Below, one piece after another: positions 19,630 to 28,917 of a stretch of DNA of 64,000 nucleotides (the stretch's first letter is position 1; every line of letters begins with the position of its first letter). The stretch spans positions 1 through 64,000 of the forward strand of contig NZ_SMYN01000003.1 in assembly GCF_004959935.1 (NCBI RefSeq), given 5' to 3'. The translations under genes were made by a program, and so were the position numbers. The notes under the pieces are model-generated. The model saw nothing but the letters and a program-made list of their open reading frames with translations. It ran no database searches and had not been told where the DNA came from. The stretch is from Falsirhodobacter xinxiangensis. Its GTDB lineage: Bacteria > Pseudomonadota > Alphaproteobacteria > Rhodobacterales > Rhodobacteraceae.

Positions 19630-20883
19630 TCAGCGCAGCGCGCGCCCCTTGATGATCGCATCCGTCCCGAACCGGGCACGAATCGCGTCGGTCGCAGCTT
19701 CGGCCTTGCGCCGGCGCGTGGCATCCGGGTCCAGCAGATCGCCGCTGCGATCCGCCACGGCCGCAGGGGCCAGATCGGAAATGCCGATCCCGATCAGCCG
19801 CAGCGGCCCGATCCGACCCGCCGCATCGAACAAGGCCCGCCCTTCGCGATAGATTCGGTCTGCCGACTGCGTCGCATCGCCCAGGGCATGGCGGCGGCTG
19901 ATCAGCGAGAAATCCGCCCGCTTCATCTTCAGCACCACCGTCCGCCCCGACAGATCCTTGGCCTTGGCCCGGTCAGACACCTGCACCGCCAGCCGCCACA
20001 GATGCCCGTCCAGAATCTCCGGGTCCGCCGTGTCCTCGTTGAAGGTGGTTTCCTTGGAGATCGACTTCAGCTTGTGATCCGGCGCGACCGCCCGCTGATC
20101 CTCGCCCCGCGCCAGCCGCCACAGCCGGTCGCCCATCGACCCGAACCGCGCCCCAAGATCGCGCCGATCCCACCGCAGCAGGTCCGAGATCGTCCTGATC
20201 CCCGCCGATTCCAGCGCCGCCTGCGCCGCGGTGCCGACGCCCCAGATGATCCGCACCGGCTGGCGGGCCAGAAACTCCTGCGTTTCGGCCCGACCGATCA
20301 CGGAAAACCCGCGCGGCTTGTCCAGATCCGAGGCGATCTTGGCCAGAAACTTGTTGTGCGACAGCCCGACCGAGCCGGAGACGCCCAACTCCTCCTCCAT
20401 CCGTTTCACCAGCCGGGCCATCATCACCGCAGGCGGCGCGCCATGCAGACGCGCGGTGCCGGACAGGTCCATGAACGCCTCATCCAGCGACAGAGGCTCG
20501 ATCGCCGGGGTCATCTCGGCCATCATCGCGCGGATCGCGCGACTGGTCTCCACATAGGCGTCGAAACGCGGCTTCACGACCACCGCTTCCGGGCACAGCT
20601 TCAGCGCCTGAAACATCGGCATGGCCGATCGGACGCCCGAAATCCGCGCGATATAGCAACAGGTGGAAACGACCCCCCGCGTGCCGCCCCCGACGATCAC
20701 CGGCTTGTCGCGCAGTTCGGGATTGTCGCGCTTTTCCACGCTGGCATAGAATGCGTCGCAATCCATATGCGCGATCGACAGGTCGAACAGTTCGGGATGC
20801 GAGATCACGCGCGGACTGCGGCAGGCGGGGCACCGCGCGCCTGCATCATATGTGTTCAGACAGGCGCGGCACAGGCTGGGCAT
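19630..20883 (-). CDS. dinB: DNA polymerase IV
   Basis: DinB is a Y-family, error-prone polymerase used for translesion synthesis. The 417-residue protein has an N-terminal CxxC...CxxC zinc-finger-like segment (CRACLN...CPACRS), common in this family of Rhodobacteraceae, then the catalytic core with AHMDCDAFYASVE and SLDEAFMDL (metal-binding Asp/Glu), a helix-hairpin-helix region and the little-finger domain. The start at 20883 places the zinc finger at the very N-terminus and fits homologues. It lies 74 bases downstream of the TonB receptor gene, on the same strand. I see no clear LexA box. Confidence 0.93.
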   Translation of the reverse strand: MPSLCRACLNTYDAGARCPACRSPRVISHPELFDLSIAHMDCDAFYASVEKRDNPELRDKPVIVGGGTRGVVSTCCYIARISGVRSAMPMFQALKLCPEAVVVKPRFDAYVETSRAIRAMMAEMTPAIEPLSLDEAFMDLSGTARLHGAPPAVMMARLVKRMEEELGVSGSVGLSHNKFLAKIASDLDKPRGFSVIGRAETQEFLARQPVRIIWGVGTAAQAALESAGIRTISDLLRWDRRDLGARFGSMGDRLWRLARGEDQRAVAPDHKLKSISKETTFNEDTADPEILDGHLWRLAVQVSDRAKAKDLSGRTVVLKMKRADFSLISRRHALGDATQSADRIYREGRALFDAAGRIGPLRLIGIGISDLAPAAVADRSGDLLDPDATRRRKAEAATDAIRARFGTDAIIKGRALR

Positions 20884-20957
20884 GTTCCCCTTATACCCCG
20901 CCCGCCGGAACTGCGCCAGCGCCCGCCCTGCAAAGGGGCGGAGGCCGCCCCTCGCCG

Positions 20958-22973
20958 TCAGAACGCCTTGGCGATGGTGAACTTGATGTTCCGCCCCGCC
21001 GCATCGCGGGTCGCAAGACGCGGGCGGTAGTCGCGGTCGAACAGGTTCTCGACGCCCAGCCGCAACTCCGTCCCGGCCAGAACGCCTGACTGCGGGGTAT
21101 AGCTGGCGCGGATGTTGTGCACGACACCACCGGGCGTCTCGACCCCCGGCGTCGTCACGCCCATGAAGGTGGTCGGGTTGACCCGGTCGAACCGCGCATT
21201 CGCAACCGCTTCCCAGCTCAGGTCCAGCTCGTCGCCAAACCGCTGCCCGACCGTCAGACGCAGCCGGTCCGCCGCCGCGTTCGACCAATAGTTCCAGTCG
21301 CCCTGCGCGGTCACGAACTGGTCGCCCTCGGTGATGTTCAGGTTCAGGTCGGTATAGAAGCCGCTTTCAAGGCTATAGGCCGCCTCCAGTTCCAGCCCCT
21401 TCATCTCCACCTGCTCGATCCCGCTATAGGTGGTCATGTCGCGGATGTCGGTGCGGTAAAGGTTGCCCTTGATCGCAAAGGCATCGCCCGCCGCGAACAG
21501 GTCGCCCCCGCCATAGGACGCGCCCAACTCCCACGACCGGGCCGCTTGGCTCTGGTTCATCCAGCCATTCGCCAATCCGGCGGCGGTGTAATCGTCAAGG
21601 ATCGGCAGCAGTTCGGTATGCGCGACGCTGGCAAAGACCGCGACGCCGTTGTCGAAGGCATAGCGCGCCGAAATCCCGCCCATCAGCGCGTCATTGTCGA
21701 ACTCGGTGCCGAAAGTGCCGATCGCGGCTTCGGACGTCTCCAGCTTCTGCGTCTCGTAACGAAGCGAGGGGCTGATGGTCCACCTGCCGATCTCGACATC
21801 GTCCACGGCGAACAGCGCGAAACGCTTGTCCGTCCCGCCCGGGGCCGAGCTGGCCGAAACCCGGTCGCGGTCGATCACTTCGAATCCGGTGCGCAGCGTG
21901 TGATCGCCGCCTGCGGCAAAGCGCGCGGTGTTCTTGACCGTCAGCTTCGTCGTGGTCGTGTCGTGGTCGGCATCGCCCAACGCCATCCCCTGATCGTTCG
22001 GGGACGAGCCGAGGATATAGGTGCTGTCGATCTTCTGCCGTGACCGGCTCAGGTTCGCTTCCAGATCGATCAGCGCGCTGGCCGGGTCCCATTCATACAA
22101 AAGGATCGCCGTCTGCATCTTCACATCGCGATCCACATTGCCGAACGACCCCGCGCCAAGACCCATCATGTCATAGGGCACATCGCGTTCGGGCGTGTCG
22201 GAATCGTTCCATGACAGCGTCACCGCCTGATCCTTGGCCGCGCCGAAGGTGTATTTCCCCTTCAGCAGCGCCGAGCGCAGGGTGAACGCCTCGCCCCCCG
22301 TCCAGTTGCCGTCGCCGTCGTCCTGCCGGTCCTGATCGCGCCAGACATATTGGCCAAGGAATTCCAGATCCTCGGTCGGTTGCCATGCGAGGATCGAAGA
22401 CGAGGTGATCCCGTCGCCGTTCGACCCGAATTCAAGCGTCTGCCGCCCGGCCCAGCCCGGAACCCCGCCGGTGAAATCCGACGCATCCTTGGTGCGAAGC
22501 TGCACGCGCCCGCCGATCACACCGGACCCGTATTCGAAACTGCCCACCGTGCCGCGCCCGACCTCGACCTCTTTGTAGAGCGCGGGGTCGGTGTAAAGCT
22601 GGGTGCCAAGCCGATAGAGCTCCTCCGCCCCCTGCGTTGCGCCGTCCACCTGAATCAGCACCATCCCGTCGGTGCCATAGGTGCCGTTGGCGCCAAAGCC
22701 GCGGATGTTGATCCCCGATCCCGACGGGGTCGATCCGTTCATCAGCGTGACGCCGGGAACGGAATCGATCAGCTCTGCGATGGTCCCTGCCTGCCGGTCG
22801 TCGATCTCGCGCTGGTCGATCGTGGTCACGGGCGCGGCGGTGTCGGTCGCCACCTCGCGCTTGCTTTCGACGATGATGGGCGCAAGCAGCGTGTCTTGCG
22901 CCAGCGATTGGATGGGGAACAGGAATGCGGCGCTGCCCAGCAGGGCGGCGCGCATGCGGGAACATGCAGCCAT
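20958..22973 (-). CDS. TonB-dependent outer-membrane receptor
   Basis: The 671-residue protein is an outer-membrane gated channel for an iron complex or similar ligand. It has a signal peptide (residues 1-25, ending SLAQ), a plug domain with APIIVESKRE at the TonB-box position and INIRGFG, and a C-terminal barrel ending in ENLFDRDYRP and the terminal Phe needed for assembly. GAGGAAAG precedes the ATG. Some features resemble heme receptors, but the FRAP/NPDL motif is not evident, so the substrate is undetermined. No siderophore, heme or vitamin import genes lie next to it. Confidence 0.88.
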   Translation of the reverse strand: MAACSRMRAALLGSAAFLFPIQSLAQDTLLAPIIVESKREVATDTAAPVTTIDQREIDDRQAGTIAELIDSVPGVTLMNGSTPSGSGINIRGFGANGTYGTDGMVLIQVDGATQGAEELYRLGTQLYTDPALYKEVEVGRGTVGSFEYGSGVIGGRVQLRTKDASDFTGGVPGWAGRQTLEFGSNGDGITSSSILAWQPTEDLEFLGQYVWRDQDRQDDGDGNWTGGEAFTLRSALLKGKYTFGAAKDQAVTLSWNDSDTPERDVPYDMMGLGAGSFGNVDRDVKMQTAILLYEWDPASALIDLEANLSRSRQKIDSTYILGSSPNDQGMALGDADHDTTTTKLTVKNTARFAAGGDHTLRTGFEVIDRDRVSASSAPGGTDKRFALFAVDDVEIGRWTISPSLRYETQKLETSEAAIGTFGTEFDNDALMGGISARYAFDNGVAVFASVAHTELLPILDDYTAAGLANGWMNQSQAARSWELGASYGGGDLFAAGDAFAIKGNLYRTDIRDMTTYSGIEQVEMKGLELEAAYSLESGFYTDLNLNITEGDQFVTAQGDWNYWSNAAADRLRLTVGQRFGDELDLSWEAVANARFDRVNPTTFMGVTTPGVETPGGVVHNIRASYTPQSGVLAGTELRLGVENLFDRDYRPRLATRDAAGRNIKFTIAKAF

Positions 22974-23056
22974 CTGGCTTTCCTCGTAAAAAATATCTTC
23001 GGGGATGAGGGCTCGCGCGATGGCTGGCGGTCCGGCAATCTGCCGGGATGACCGCC

Positions 23057-23085
23057 GGATTAGTCCCGGCCGGCCAAAAGGTCAA
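23057..23085 (-). promoter_or_regulatory. Possible sigma-70 promoter of the TonB receptor gene
   Basis: TTGACC, a 17-base spacer and TAATCC are found on the minus strand about 84 bases upstream of the start. I could not identify a clear Fur, Irr or RirA operator nearby. Confidence 0.4.
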
Positions 23086-23111
23086 TTACCCGAGTGAAGT
23101 TGTAAGATAAA

Positions 23112-23987
23112 TCAGGCGCCGCTGTTGCGCGCCTTCGACATCTGCACCGCAAGAATCCCCACGGCGGCGATCACGACGCCCACGATGTCCCACATCCCGA
23201 TCCGTTCGCCCAGCAGCGCCGAGGCGATCAGGACGCCGAAGAACGGGTTCAGAAAGTGAAAGGTCGCCGCCCGGACCGCTCCGATCCGCCCGACCAGCAG
23301 AAACCATATCCATGTCGCAACCAGGCCCGGCACCAGCACGGTATAGATGAAGGCCGCAAAGAACCGTGGCGTCGGGTTGAAGCGGAACGGCTCGAACAGC
23401 AGCGCAAGGACGGTCAGGACCGCAGCCCCGACCAGCATCTGCAACCCCACCACCATCAACAGATTGCCCCCGCCCGATGCGCCGCGCACGGTCAGCGCGG
23501 CAAAGGCCAGCGCGGTCACGCCGACAAGGCACAGCATCACCCCTTCGATGCCGATCCCGCCCGACAGGCGCGAGCCCATGATGACCAGAACCCCCGCAAA
23601 CCCCGCCACGAGCCCCGCGATGCCCAAGGGCCGCAACCGCTGCCCAAAGAAGACCCACCCGGCCAGCGCCACCACCAGCGGCATGGCCGATGCGAGCACG
23701 GCGGCAAGGCTCGCCTCGATCCACTGCATCGCGACGAAGTTGCAGCCCAGATAGATGACGTTCTGACAGATCCCGAAGGTGATCGTCGCGCGCCATTGTG
23801 CCCGGTCAAGCCGCGGACGCTGGCCCAAGGCGAAGGCGATCGCGCAACCGACGATCCCCGCTAGCAGGAAACGCATCGCCAGCGCATGAAGCGGGGCGGC
23901 GTCGATCACGACCATCCGGCTGGTCGTGAAAGCCGAGGACCACATGAGCGCGAAGCCCATTCCCATTAGAAGCGAACGGATGTCCAT
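23112..23987 (-). CDS. EamA/DMT-family transporter
   Basis: The 291-residue protein has ten membrane helices arranged as two EamA repeats, typical of drug/metabolite exporters. The N-terminal half begins ALMWSSAFTTSR and the second repeat carries FHFLNPFFGVLIASALLGE, a standard family segment. The substrate cannot be inferred. It follows the HU gene on the same strand after a terminator-like hairpin. Confidence 0.85.
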   Translation of the reverse strand: MDIRSLLMGMGFALMWSSAFTTSRMVVIDAAPLHALAMRFLLAGIVGCAIAFALGQRPRLDRAQWRATITFGICQNVIYLGCNFVAMQWIEASLAAVLASAMPLVVALAGWVFFGQRLRPLGIAGLVAGFAGVLVIMGSRLSGGIGIEGVMLCLVGVTALAFAALTVRGASGGGNLLMVVGLQMLVGAAVLTVLALLFEPFRFNPTPRFFAAFIYTVLVPGLVATWIWFLLVGRIGAVRAATFHFLNPFFGVLIASALLGERIGMWDIVGVVIAAVGILAVQMSKARNSGA

Positions 23988-24008
23988 GCGGGTGCCCCGG
24001 AACTGAAA

Positions 24009-24030
24009 GGGGCCGCCTTTCGGCGACCCC
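24009..24030 (-). terminator. Probable terminator of the HU gene
   Basis: GGGGTCGCC and GGCGGCCCC (one mismatch) enclose a GAAA loop on the minus strand, 22 bases after the HU stop, followed by TTTC. Confidence 0.6.
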
Positions 24031-24051
24031 CATTTCGACCATCCCGAAGGA

Positions 24052-24339
24052 TCAGACGTTGACGCTGTCTTTCAGCGCCTTGGCGATGGTGAACTTCACC
24101 TGCTTGTCGGCCGGCTTGGTCATCGTCTCGCCCGTTGCCGGGTTGCGGACCTGACGCTCGGGGCGCTCGCGACAGACGACCTTGCCAAGGCCCGGCAGGG
24201 TGACGGCGCCGCCGGCAGCGACTTCGCGCGTGATGATGGCTGCGATCGCGTCAAGCGCGGCGGTCGCGGTCTTCTTGTCGCCGCCCATTTCTTCGGCCAG
24301 CGTCGCGACGAGTTGGGTCTTGGTCATCGGTTTGGACAT
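24052..24339 (-). CDS. hup: HU-family DNA-binding protein
   Basis: HU proteins bend and compact DNA as dimers. The 95-residue product has the N-terminal helices (MTKTQLVATLAEE) and the beta-arm signature in the form GKVVCRERPERQVRNPATGE, a variant seen in Rhodobacterales in which the usual Phe residues are replaced by Val/Cys. AGGAGA precedes the ATG. The cysteine in the arm base is unusual but appears to be a lineage feature. Confidence 0.93.
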   Translation of the reverse strand: MSKPMTKTQLVATLAEEMGGDKKTATAALDAIAAIITREVAAGGAVTLPGLGKVVCRERPERQVRNPATGETMTKPADKQVKFTIAKALKDSVNV

Positions 24340-24449
24340 CTGCTGTCTCCTGATCGTTTATTCTTCAGCCAGATTGGGCATCTGAGCCGCTACACAGGTT
24401 TTTCCCGCGCAAGGCAACCCCTTTTGGCTGAAATCCCCCGTGATGGCGT

Positions 24450-25922
24450 TCAAAGGAAGGCCGTCTCGTCGAAACTGCGCAGTTTTCTGCTGTGAATCCG
24501 CTCGATCGGCTCCTCGCGCAGGCGCTCCATGGCGCGGATGCCGATATGCAGATGGCGCGCCACTTGCGTGCGATAGAAGTCCGAGGCCATGCCCGGCAGC
24601 TTCAATTCGCCATGCAGCGGCTTGTCCGACACGCACAAAAGCGTGCCGTAGGGAACGCGGAACCGGAAGCCGTTGGCGGCGATGGTCGCGCTTTCCATGT
24701 CCAGCGCGATGGCGCGGGACTGGGACAGGCGGTGGACCGGGCCGGACTGGTCACGCAACTCCCAGTTGCGGTTGTCAATGGTGGCGACGGTGCCGGTGCG
24801 CATGATGCGTTTCAGCTCGTAGCCTTCAAGCTGGGTCACTTCCTCGACCGCGTCTTCCAGCGCGATCTGGATTTCCGCCAGCGCCGGGATCGGGACCCAG
24901 ACCGGCAGGTCGGCGTCCAGCACGTGATCCTCGCGCAAGTAAGCATGGGCCAGCACGAAATCGCCAAGGTTCTGGCTGTTGCGCAGACCGGCACAGTGCC
25001 CGACCATCAGCCAGGCATGGGGCCGCAGCACGGCAATGTGGTCGGTCGCGGTCTTCGCATTCGACGGGCCGACGCCGATATTGACCAGCGTGATCCCCTG
25101 CCCGCTCGGACGTTTCAGGTGATAGGTCGGCATCTGCGGCAGCTTGGCCAGATGCGCGATGGGGGCGTCCGCATCGGTGATCATCTGGTTCCCCGGCGCG
25201 ACGAAGGCGGTATAGCCGCTGGCCGGATCTGCCAGTGCCGCCCGCGCGATCGCTTCGAACTCGTCGACATAGAACTGGTAGTTGGTGAACAGGACGTGGT
25301 TCTGGAAATGCTCGGGCGCGGTCGCGGTGTAATGGGTCAGCCGCGCCAGCGAATAGTCGATCCGCTGCGCCGTGAACGGGGCCAGCGGGGCCGACCCGTC
25401 ATCGTTGAACTGGCGCTGGCCGTTCACGATGTCGTCGCTGGTCGTCGCAAGGTCCGGCACGTCGAACACGTCGCGGATCGAGAAATCCATCGCGCCTTCC
25501 TGCGGCACCAGAACCGAAGGCGTGCCCGCCAGCGCGAAATGCACCGGCATCGGCGTATCCGACGCGCCGATCACCACCGGAACCCCGTGGTTCTGGATCA
25601 AAAGGTCGATCTGCTGCGTCAGGTAATTGGCGAACAGGTCGGGGCGCGTGACCGTGGTGGCATAGGTGCCGGGCGCAGCGACATATCCAAAGGACAACCG
25701 GCTGTCGACGCGGGTGAAGCTGGTCGTGGTGATCCGCACCTCGGGATAGAATGCGCGAACGCGGGCGGCGGGGCGATGACCGCCGATGGTTTCGGCGAAG
25801 GCCTGCGCCAGAAATCCGGTCGCGATGTCATAGATCTCGCGCAGGCGGGCCACGGCGGCGGCGGCATCCATGAACGCCTCGGGGGCGGGGGTCTGCGGGA
25901 TAAGAAGCGTGTCCTGGCTCAT
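24450..25922 (-). CDS. amn: AMP nucleosidase
   Basis: Amn hydrolyses AMP to adenine and ribose 5-phosphate, a purine salvage and energy-balance step. The 490-residue protein has the N-terminal Amn domain and a C-terminal nucleoside-phosphorylase-like domain (VGPSNAKTATDH, LMVGHCAGLRNSQ, LDMESATIAANG), as in the E. coli enzyme of similar length. The start at 25922 follows AAAAGGACAGG; the longer frame adds seven residues. A good sigma-70 promoter lies just upstream. Confidence 0.95.
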   Translation of the reverse strand: MSQDTLLIPQTPAPEAFMDAAAAVARLREIYDIATGFLAQAFAETIGGHRPAARVRAFYPEVRITTTSFTRVDSRLSFGYVAAPGTYATTVTRPDLFANYLTQQIDLLIQNHGVPVVIGASDTPMPVHFALAGTPSVLVPQEGAMDFSIRDVFDVPDLATTSDDIVNGQRQFNDDGSAPLAPFTAQRIDYSLARLTHYTATAPEHFQNHVLFTNYQFYVDEFEAIARAALADPASGYTAFVAPGNQMITDADAPIAHLAKLPQMPTYHLKRPSGQGITLVNIGVGPSNAKTATDHIAVLRPHAWLMVGHCAGLRNSQNLGDFVLAHAYLREDHVLDADLPVWVPIPALAEIQIALEDAVEEVTQLEGYELKRIMRTGTVATIDNRNWELRDQSGPVHRLSQSRAIALDMESATIAANGFRFRVPYGTLLCVSDKPLHGELKLPGMASDFYRTQVARHLHIGIRAMERLREEPIERIHSRKLRSFDETAFL

Positions 25923-25941
25923 GTCCTGTCCTTTTGGCGGC

Positions 25942-25970
25942 ATCTAACACCAGCCCGCGCCGCCGGACAA
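25942..25970 (-). promoter_or_regulatory. Sigma-70 promoter of amn
   Basis: TTGTCC, a 17-base spacer and TTAGAT lie on the minus strand, with the -10 ending 20 bases before the start codon, so the leader is very short. Confidence 0.5.
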
Positions 25971-25971
25971 G

Positions 25972-26103
25972 AAAACGCCGCCCGCAGGAGAGGGAACATC
26001 CCACGGGCGGCTTTTGGACCATCGACGGTGACAACAGGCAGGCGATGGGGACGCACAACCGTCGATGCACATGGGGAACCCGCCCTGCGCGGAAAGGTTC
26101 CCG
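25972..26103 (-). ncRNA. Candidate structured small RNA between amn and the SDR gene
   Basis: Read on the minus strand, three hairpins follow one another: GGGAACC/GGTTCCC (26102-26074), a perfect ten-pair stem CATCGACGGT/ACCGTCGATG (26067-26020) and a terminator-like stem GCCGCCCG/CGGGCGGC (26011-25977) followed by GTTTTC. That order is what a small RNA ending in an intrinsic terminator looks like. I found no convincing promoter, and the last stem is also flanked by T residues on the plus strand. This stretch is most of the longest gene-free region of the window. Confidence 0.3.
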
Positions 26104-26144
26104 GACGCCCCGGTGTTTTTTCGCGCTCTGGATGCGCAGGCGGC

Positions 26145-26169
26145 GGAACATTGCAGGGTGGGCGGAGTT
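26145..26169 (+). promoter_or_regulatory. EcfG-like promoter, GGAAC-N16-AGTT
   Basis: GGAAC (26145-26149), a 16-base spacer and AGTT (26166-26169) differ from the consensus CGTT in one base. The -10 ends 43 bases before the ATG of a stress-type SDR. Confidence 0.45.
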
Positions 26170-26212
26170 GCCCGCACGGCCAGATGTCCCGCATGCCCCC
26201 GGAGGAGATGCC

Positions 26213-27070
26213 ATGACGATTTTCCCCAAACCCCCCTTTGCTGAGCAGCCGCAGCCGCTTCCGGGCGATGCCCGCCGGATGGACCCGGTGCCCGACTGCG
26301 GCGAGGAAAGCTATCAGGGCGCGGGCCGTCTTGCGGGGAAGGTCGCGCTCATCACCGGCGCGGACAGCGGCATCGGGCGGGCGGTCGCCATCGCCTATGC
26401 GCGCGAAGGGGCGGATGTTGCGCTGTCCTTCCTGTCCGAAGCCGCTGAGGCGCAGGAGACCGCCGCGCTGATCGAACGGGAGGGCCGCCGCGCGCTGCTG
26501 CTGGAGGCCGATATCGGCACCCCCACCAACTGCCGCGAGATCATCCGCCGCACGGTCGAACAGTTCGGATGGATCGACATCCTCGTGAACAATGCCGCGC
26601 ATCAGAACGCCATTCCGGACATTGCGGACATACGCGATGCCGAATGGGATCTGACCTTCCGTGTGAACGTCCATGCGATGTTCTGGCTGTGCAAGGCGGC
26701 CGTGCCGCATATGCGACCCGGCGCGTCCATCATCAACACCGCCTCGATCCAGTCGGACAAGCCAAGCGCGCAGCTTCTGGCCTATGCCACGACCAAGGGC
26801 GCGATCCAGAATTTCACCAATGGATTGGCGCAGATGCTGGCGCCCAAGGGCATCCGGGTGAACTGCGTCGCCCCCGGCCCGGTCTGGACGCCACTGATTC
26901 CCGCGACGATGCCCGCAGAACAGGTCGCCCATTTCGGCGAACAATCCCCGATGGGACGCCCGGCCCAGCCGGTGGAGCTTGCATCCTCCTACGTCATGCT
27001 GGCCGATCCAATATCCAGCTATGTCTCGGGGGCCACCATCGCGGTGACCGGCGGCATTCCGATGATGTGA
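26213..27070 (+). CDS. Stress-type short-chain dehydrogenase/reductase (SDR)
   Basis: This 285-residue NAD(P)-dependent oxidoreductase of the classical SDR type resembles the YghA / general stress protein 39 group, with their N-terminal extension of about 40 residues before the Rossmann fold. Seen are the cofactor loop TGADSGIGRAV, LVNNAA, and the catalytic Ser with YATTK. GGAGGAG precedes the ATG at 26213. A second SDR of similar C-terminal sequence lies at 31906-32703, and both have EcfG-like promoters. Its stop abuts the treZ stop, forming TGATCA. The substrate is unknown. Confidence 0.88.
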   Translation: MTIFPKPPFAEQPQPLPGDARRMDPVPDCGEESYQGAGRLAGKVALITGADSGIGRAVAIAYAREGADVALSFLSEAAEAQETAALIEREGRRALLLEADIGTPTNCREIIRRTVEQFGWIDILVNNAAHQNAIPDIADIRDAEWDLTFRVNVHAMFWLCKAAVPHMRPGASIINTASIQSDKPSAQLLAYATTKGAIQNFTNGLAQMLAPKGIRVNCVAPGPVWTPLIPATMPAEQVAHFGEQSPMGRPAQPVELASSYVMLADPISSYVSGATIAVTGGIPMM

Positions 27071-28726
27071 TCACGCCTCGATCCAGAGCGACAGGCTGCA
27101 TTTGCCTTCGGCCATGCCGAACAGCCCGCGCTGGGCGGTGCCATCGCCGAAATCCACCGCGATCCGCAGCCGACCCGCGTTGAACGGCCAGTCGGCCACG
27201 GCACTGCGTGGCCCCGTCCGTTCGACCGACGCCTCCCCGGCCCGTCCGCTTTTGACCAGGGGCACGATGCGGTCGTGGCGGAAGTCCAGCAGCCGCTTCG
27301 TCAGATCGCGCCAGACCGGATCGTCCGCGCGAGGGCGGCAGGCCTCATAGGTTTCGGGATCGATCGGATCGGTGAATTCGAAACCCGGAAACTCCTTCGC
27401 GCGCCCCTCGCGGGTCTTGTCGGCCAATTCCCCCTCGTAATCGGCAAAGAACTGGAAGGGCGCGGTCTCGCCCGCCTCCTCGCCCATGAACAGCAGGGGG
27501 GTGAACGGCGACAACAGCAGCAGCCCATGCGCCACCTTCACCGCGTCCGCGTCGGCCAGCGCCAGCAGCCGTTCGCCCTTGGCGCGGTTGCCGGTCTGGT
27601 CGTGGTTCTGATTGAAGTTGACGAAGGCCGGCCATGGAAGATCGCAGGACGACTCGCCCCGCCCGGTCCGGTTCGGCGGGCGCGGCTGGCCCTGTTCGAC
27701 GTATCCGCATTGCAGCGACAGGCACAGATCGCCCATCGGGTCATGGCCGAAACTCGCATAGTAATCATGCACCTCGCCCGTCAGCAGAACGTGGATGCAG
27801 TGGTGGTAATCGTCGTTCCATTCGCCGTCATACTGCCCCGTGTCGGGGTGGTGCAGCGCGGTGATGTTGCGGTTGTCCTCGGTGGTCAGGTGGATCGGGC
27901 GGGAAAACCCCTCGGCCCGGATGGCGGCTGCCATCTCGGCCAGAAAGTCCGGGTCGCGGATCTGGTCCACCGCGTCGAAGCGCAGCCCATCCAGCCCGAA
28001 ATCGCGCAGCCAATAGATCGCATTCTCGATGAAGAACCGCCGCACCGGGGGCTGGTCGAAGGCAATGGCCGCGCCCCATGGCGTATGTTCCGACGGATCG
28101 AAGAAGGACGGCGTCACCGCCCCGATCCAGTTCCCATCCGGCCCGAAATGGTTATAGACCACGTCCAGCAGCACCATGATCCCCAGATCATGCGCAGCCG
28201 CCACGAAATCGCGGAAATCCTGCGGGCTGCCATAGGCGTTGTGCGGCGCATAGCTCAGCACCCCGTCATAGCCCCATCCGCGCTGCCCCGGAAATTGCCC
28301 GACCGGCATGATCTCGACCGCCGTGATGCCAAGCCGCGCCAGTTCCGGCAGCCGGTCGCGGGCGGAGGCGAAGGTGCCGCCTTCGGTGAACAGTCCCAGA
28401 TGCAGCTCATAGATCACCGCTTCTTCCCACGGGCGACCCGGCCATTCGGGCGGCGGCGCGGGAACGGTCAGGACCGAGGCGGAATGCACGTCGCCTTCCT
28501 GTGCGCGGGATGCGGGGTCCGGGATCGCCTGACCATCGACGACCAGCCTGTATCGCTCGCCCGCCTCTGCCGCGCCTTCGCCGATATGCCAGCCGTCCTG
28601 CGCCGCCAGCGGAATGCGGCGACCCTCGACCTCGGCGACGACCTCGCGCGCCTCGGGCGACCAGAGCGCAAAGCTCCACAGTCCGGGGGCGACCTGCTCT
28701 GCCCCCCATGAATAGCGTCTTGGCAT
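27071..28726 (-). CDS. treZ: Malto-oligosyltrehalose trehalohydrolase (TreZ)
   Basis: TreZ releases trehalose from maltooligosyltrehalose. The 551-residue GH13 protein has an N-terminal beta-sandwich (SWGAEQVAPGLWSF), the catalytic barrel with DVVYNHFGP, GLRFDAVDQI (nucleophile Asp), TTEDNRN (acid/base Glu) and NQNHDQTGNR, and a C-terminal domain. The signatures distinguish it from branching enzyme. Its partner TreY, which makes the substrate, is not in the window. AAGGGG precedes the ATG. It is divergent from the second TPP riboswitch and convergent with the SDR gene, stop to stop. Confidence 0.88.
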   Translation of the reverse strand: MPRRYSWGAEQVAPGLWSFALWSPEAREVVAEVEGRRIPLAAQDGWHIGEGAAEAGERYRLVVDGQAIPDPASRAQEGDVHSASVLTVPAPPPEWPGRPWEEAVIYELHLGLFTEGGTFASARDRLPELARLGITAVEIMPVGQFPGQRGWGYDGVLSYAPHNAYGSPQDFRDFVAAAHDLGIMVLLDVVYNHFGPDGNWIGAVTPSFFDPSEHTPWGAAIAFDQPPVRRFFIENAIYWLRDFGLDGLRFDAVDQIRDPDFLAEMAAAIRAEGFSRPIHLTTEDNRNITALHHPDTGQYDGEWNDDYHHCIHVLLTGEVHDYYASFGHDPMGDLCLSLQCGYVEQGQPRPPNRTGRGESSCDLPWPAFVNFNQNHDQTGNRAKGERLLALADADAVKVAHGLLLLSPFTPLLFMGEEAGETAPFQFFADYEGELADKTREGRAKEFPGFEFTDPIDPETYEACRPRADDPVWRDLTKRLLDFRHDRIVPLVKSGRAGEASVERTGPRSAVADWPFNAGRLRIAVDFGDGTAQRGLFGMAEGKCSLSLWIEA

Positions 28727-28778
28727 CCGGCACCCCTTGCTTACCCGCGAAACAAGCGCCGCGCCGCCGCAAAGTTCC

Positions 28779-28807
28779 TTGCAAGGCGAATGCGAACCCG
28801 CTACGCA
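28779..28807 (+). promoter_or_regulatory. Sigma-70 promoter of the HMP importer operon
   Basis: TTGCAA (28779-28784), a 17-base spacer and TACGCA (28802-28807) place the start just before the TPP riboswitch. Confidence 0.5.
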
Positions 28808-28817
28808 TCGCGGAATT

Positions 28818-28908
28818 CACAGGGGTGTCCCGTATCGCCGGGGCTGAGATGTGGGCGGCATGCTCGCGGACCCTTTCAGCTGATCTGGATCATGCCAGCG
28901 TAGCGAGG
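28818..28908 (+). ncRNA. TPP riboswitch (THI element) of the ykoF-thiXZY operon
   Basis: The core motifs are present: AGGGGTGTCC, GGGGCTGAGATG, GACCCTTTCAGCTGATCTGGATCATGCCAGCG and TAGCGAGG in order. The 3' edge merges with the ribosome site GAGGAG (28905-28910) of the first gene, so ligand binding probably hides the site and blocks translation. The P1 helix is not obvious by eye, and the start is approximate. Confidence 0.9.
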
Positions 28909-28917
28909 AGAAACGAG

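Noticed and set aside
22974-23111. Cobalamin riboswitch before the TonB receptor
   Set aside because: No B12-box sequence is visible and the leader is too short.
28727-28790. GGAAC upstream of treZ as a seventh EcfG site
   Set aside because: The nearest GTT is 20 bases away, outside the 16-17 base spacing (17-18 counted to GTT) of real sites.
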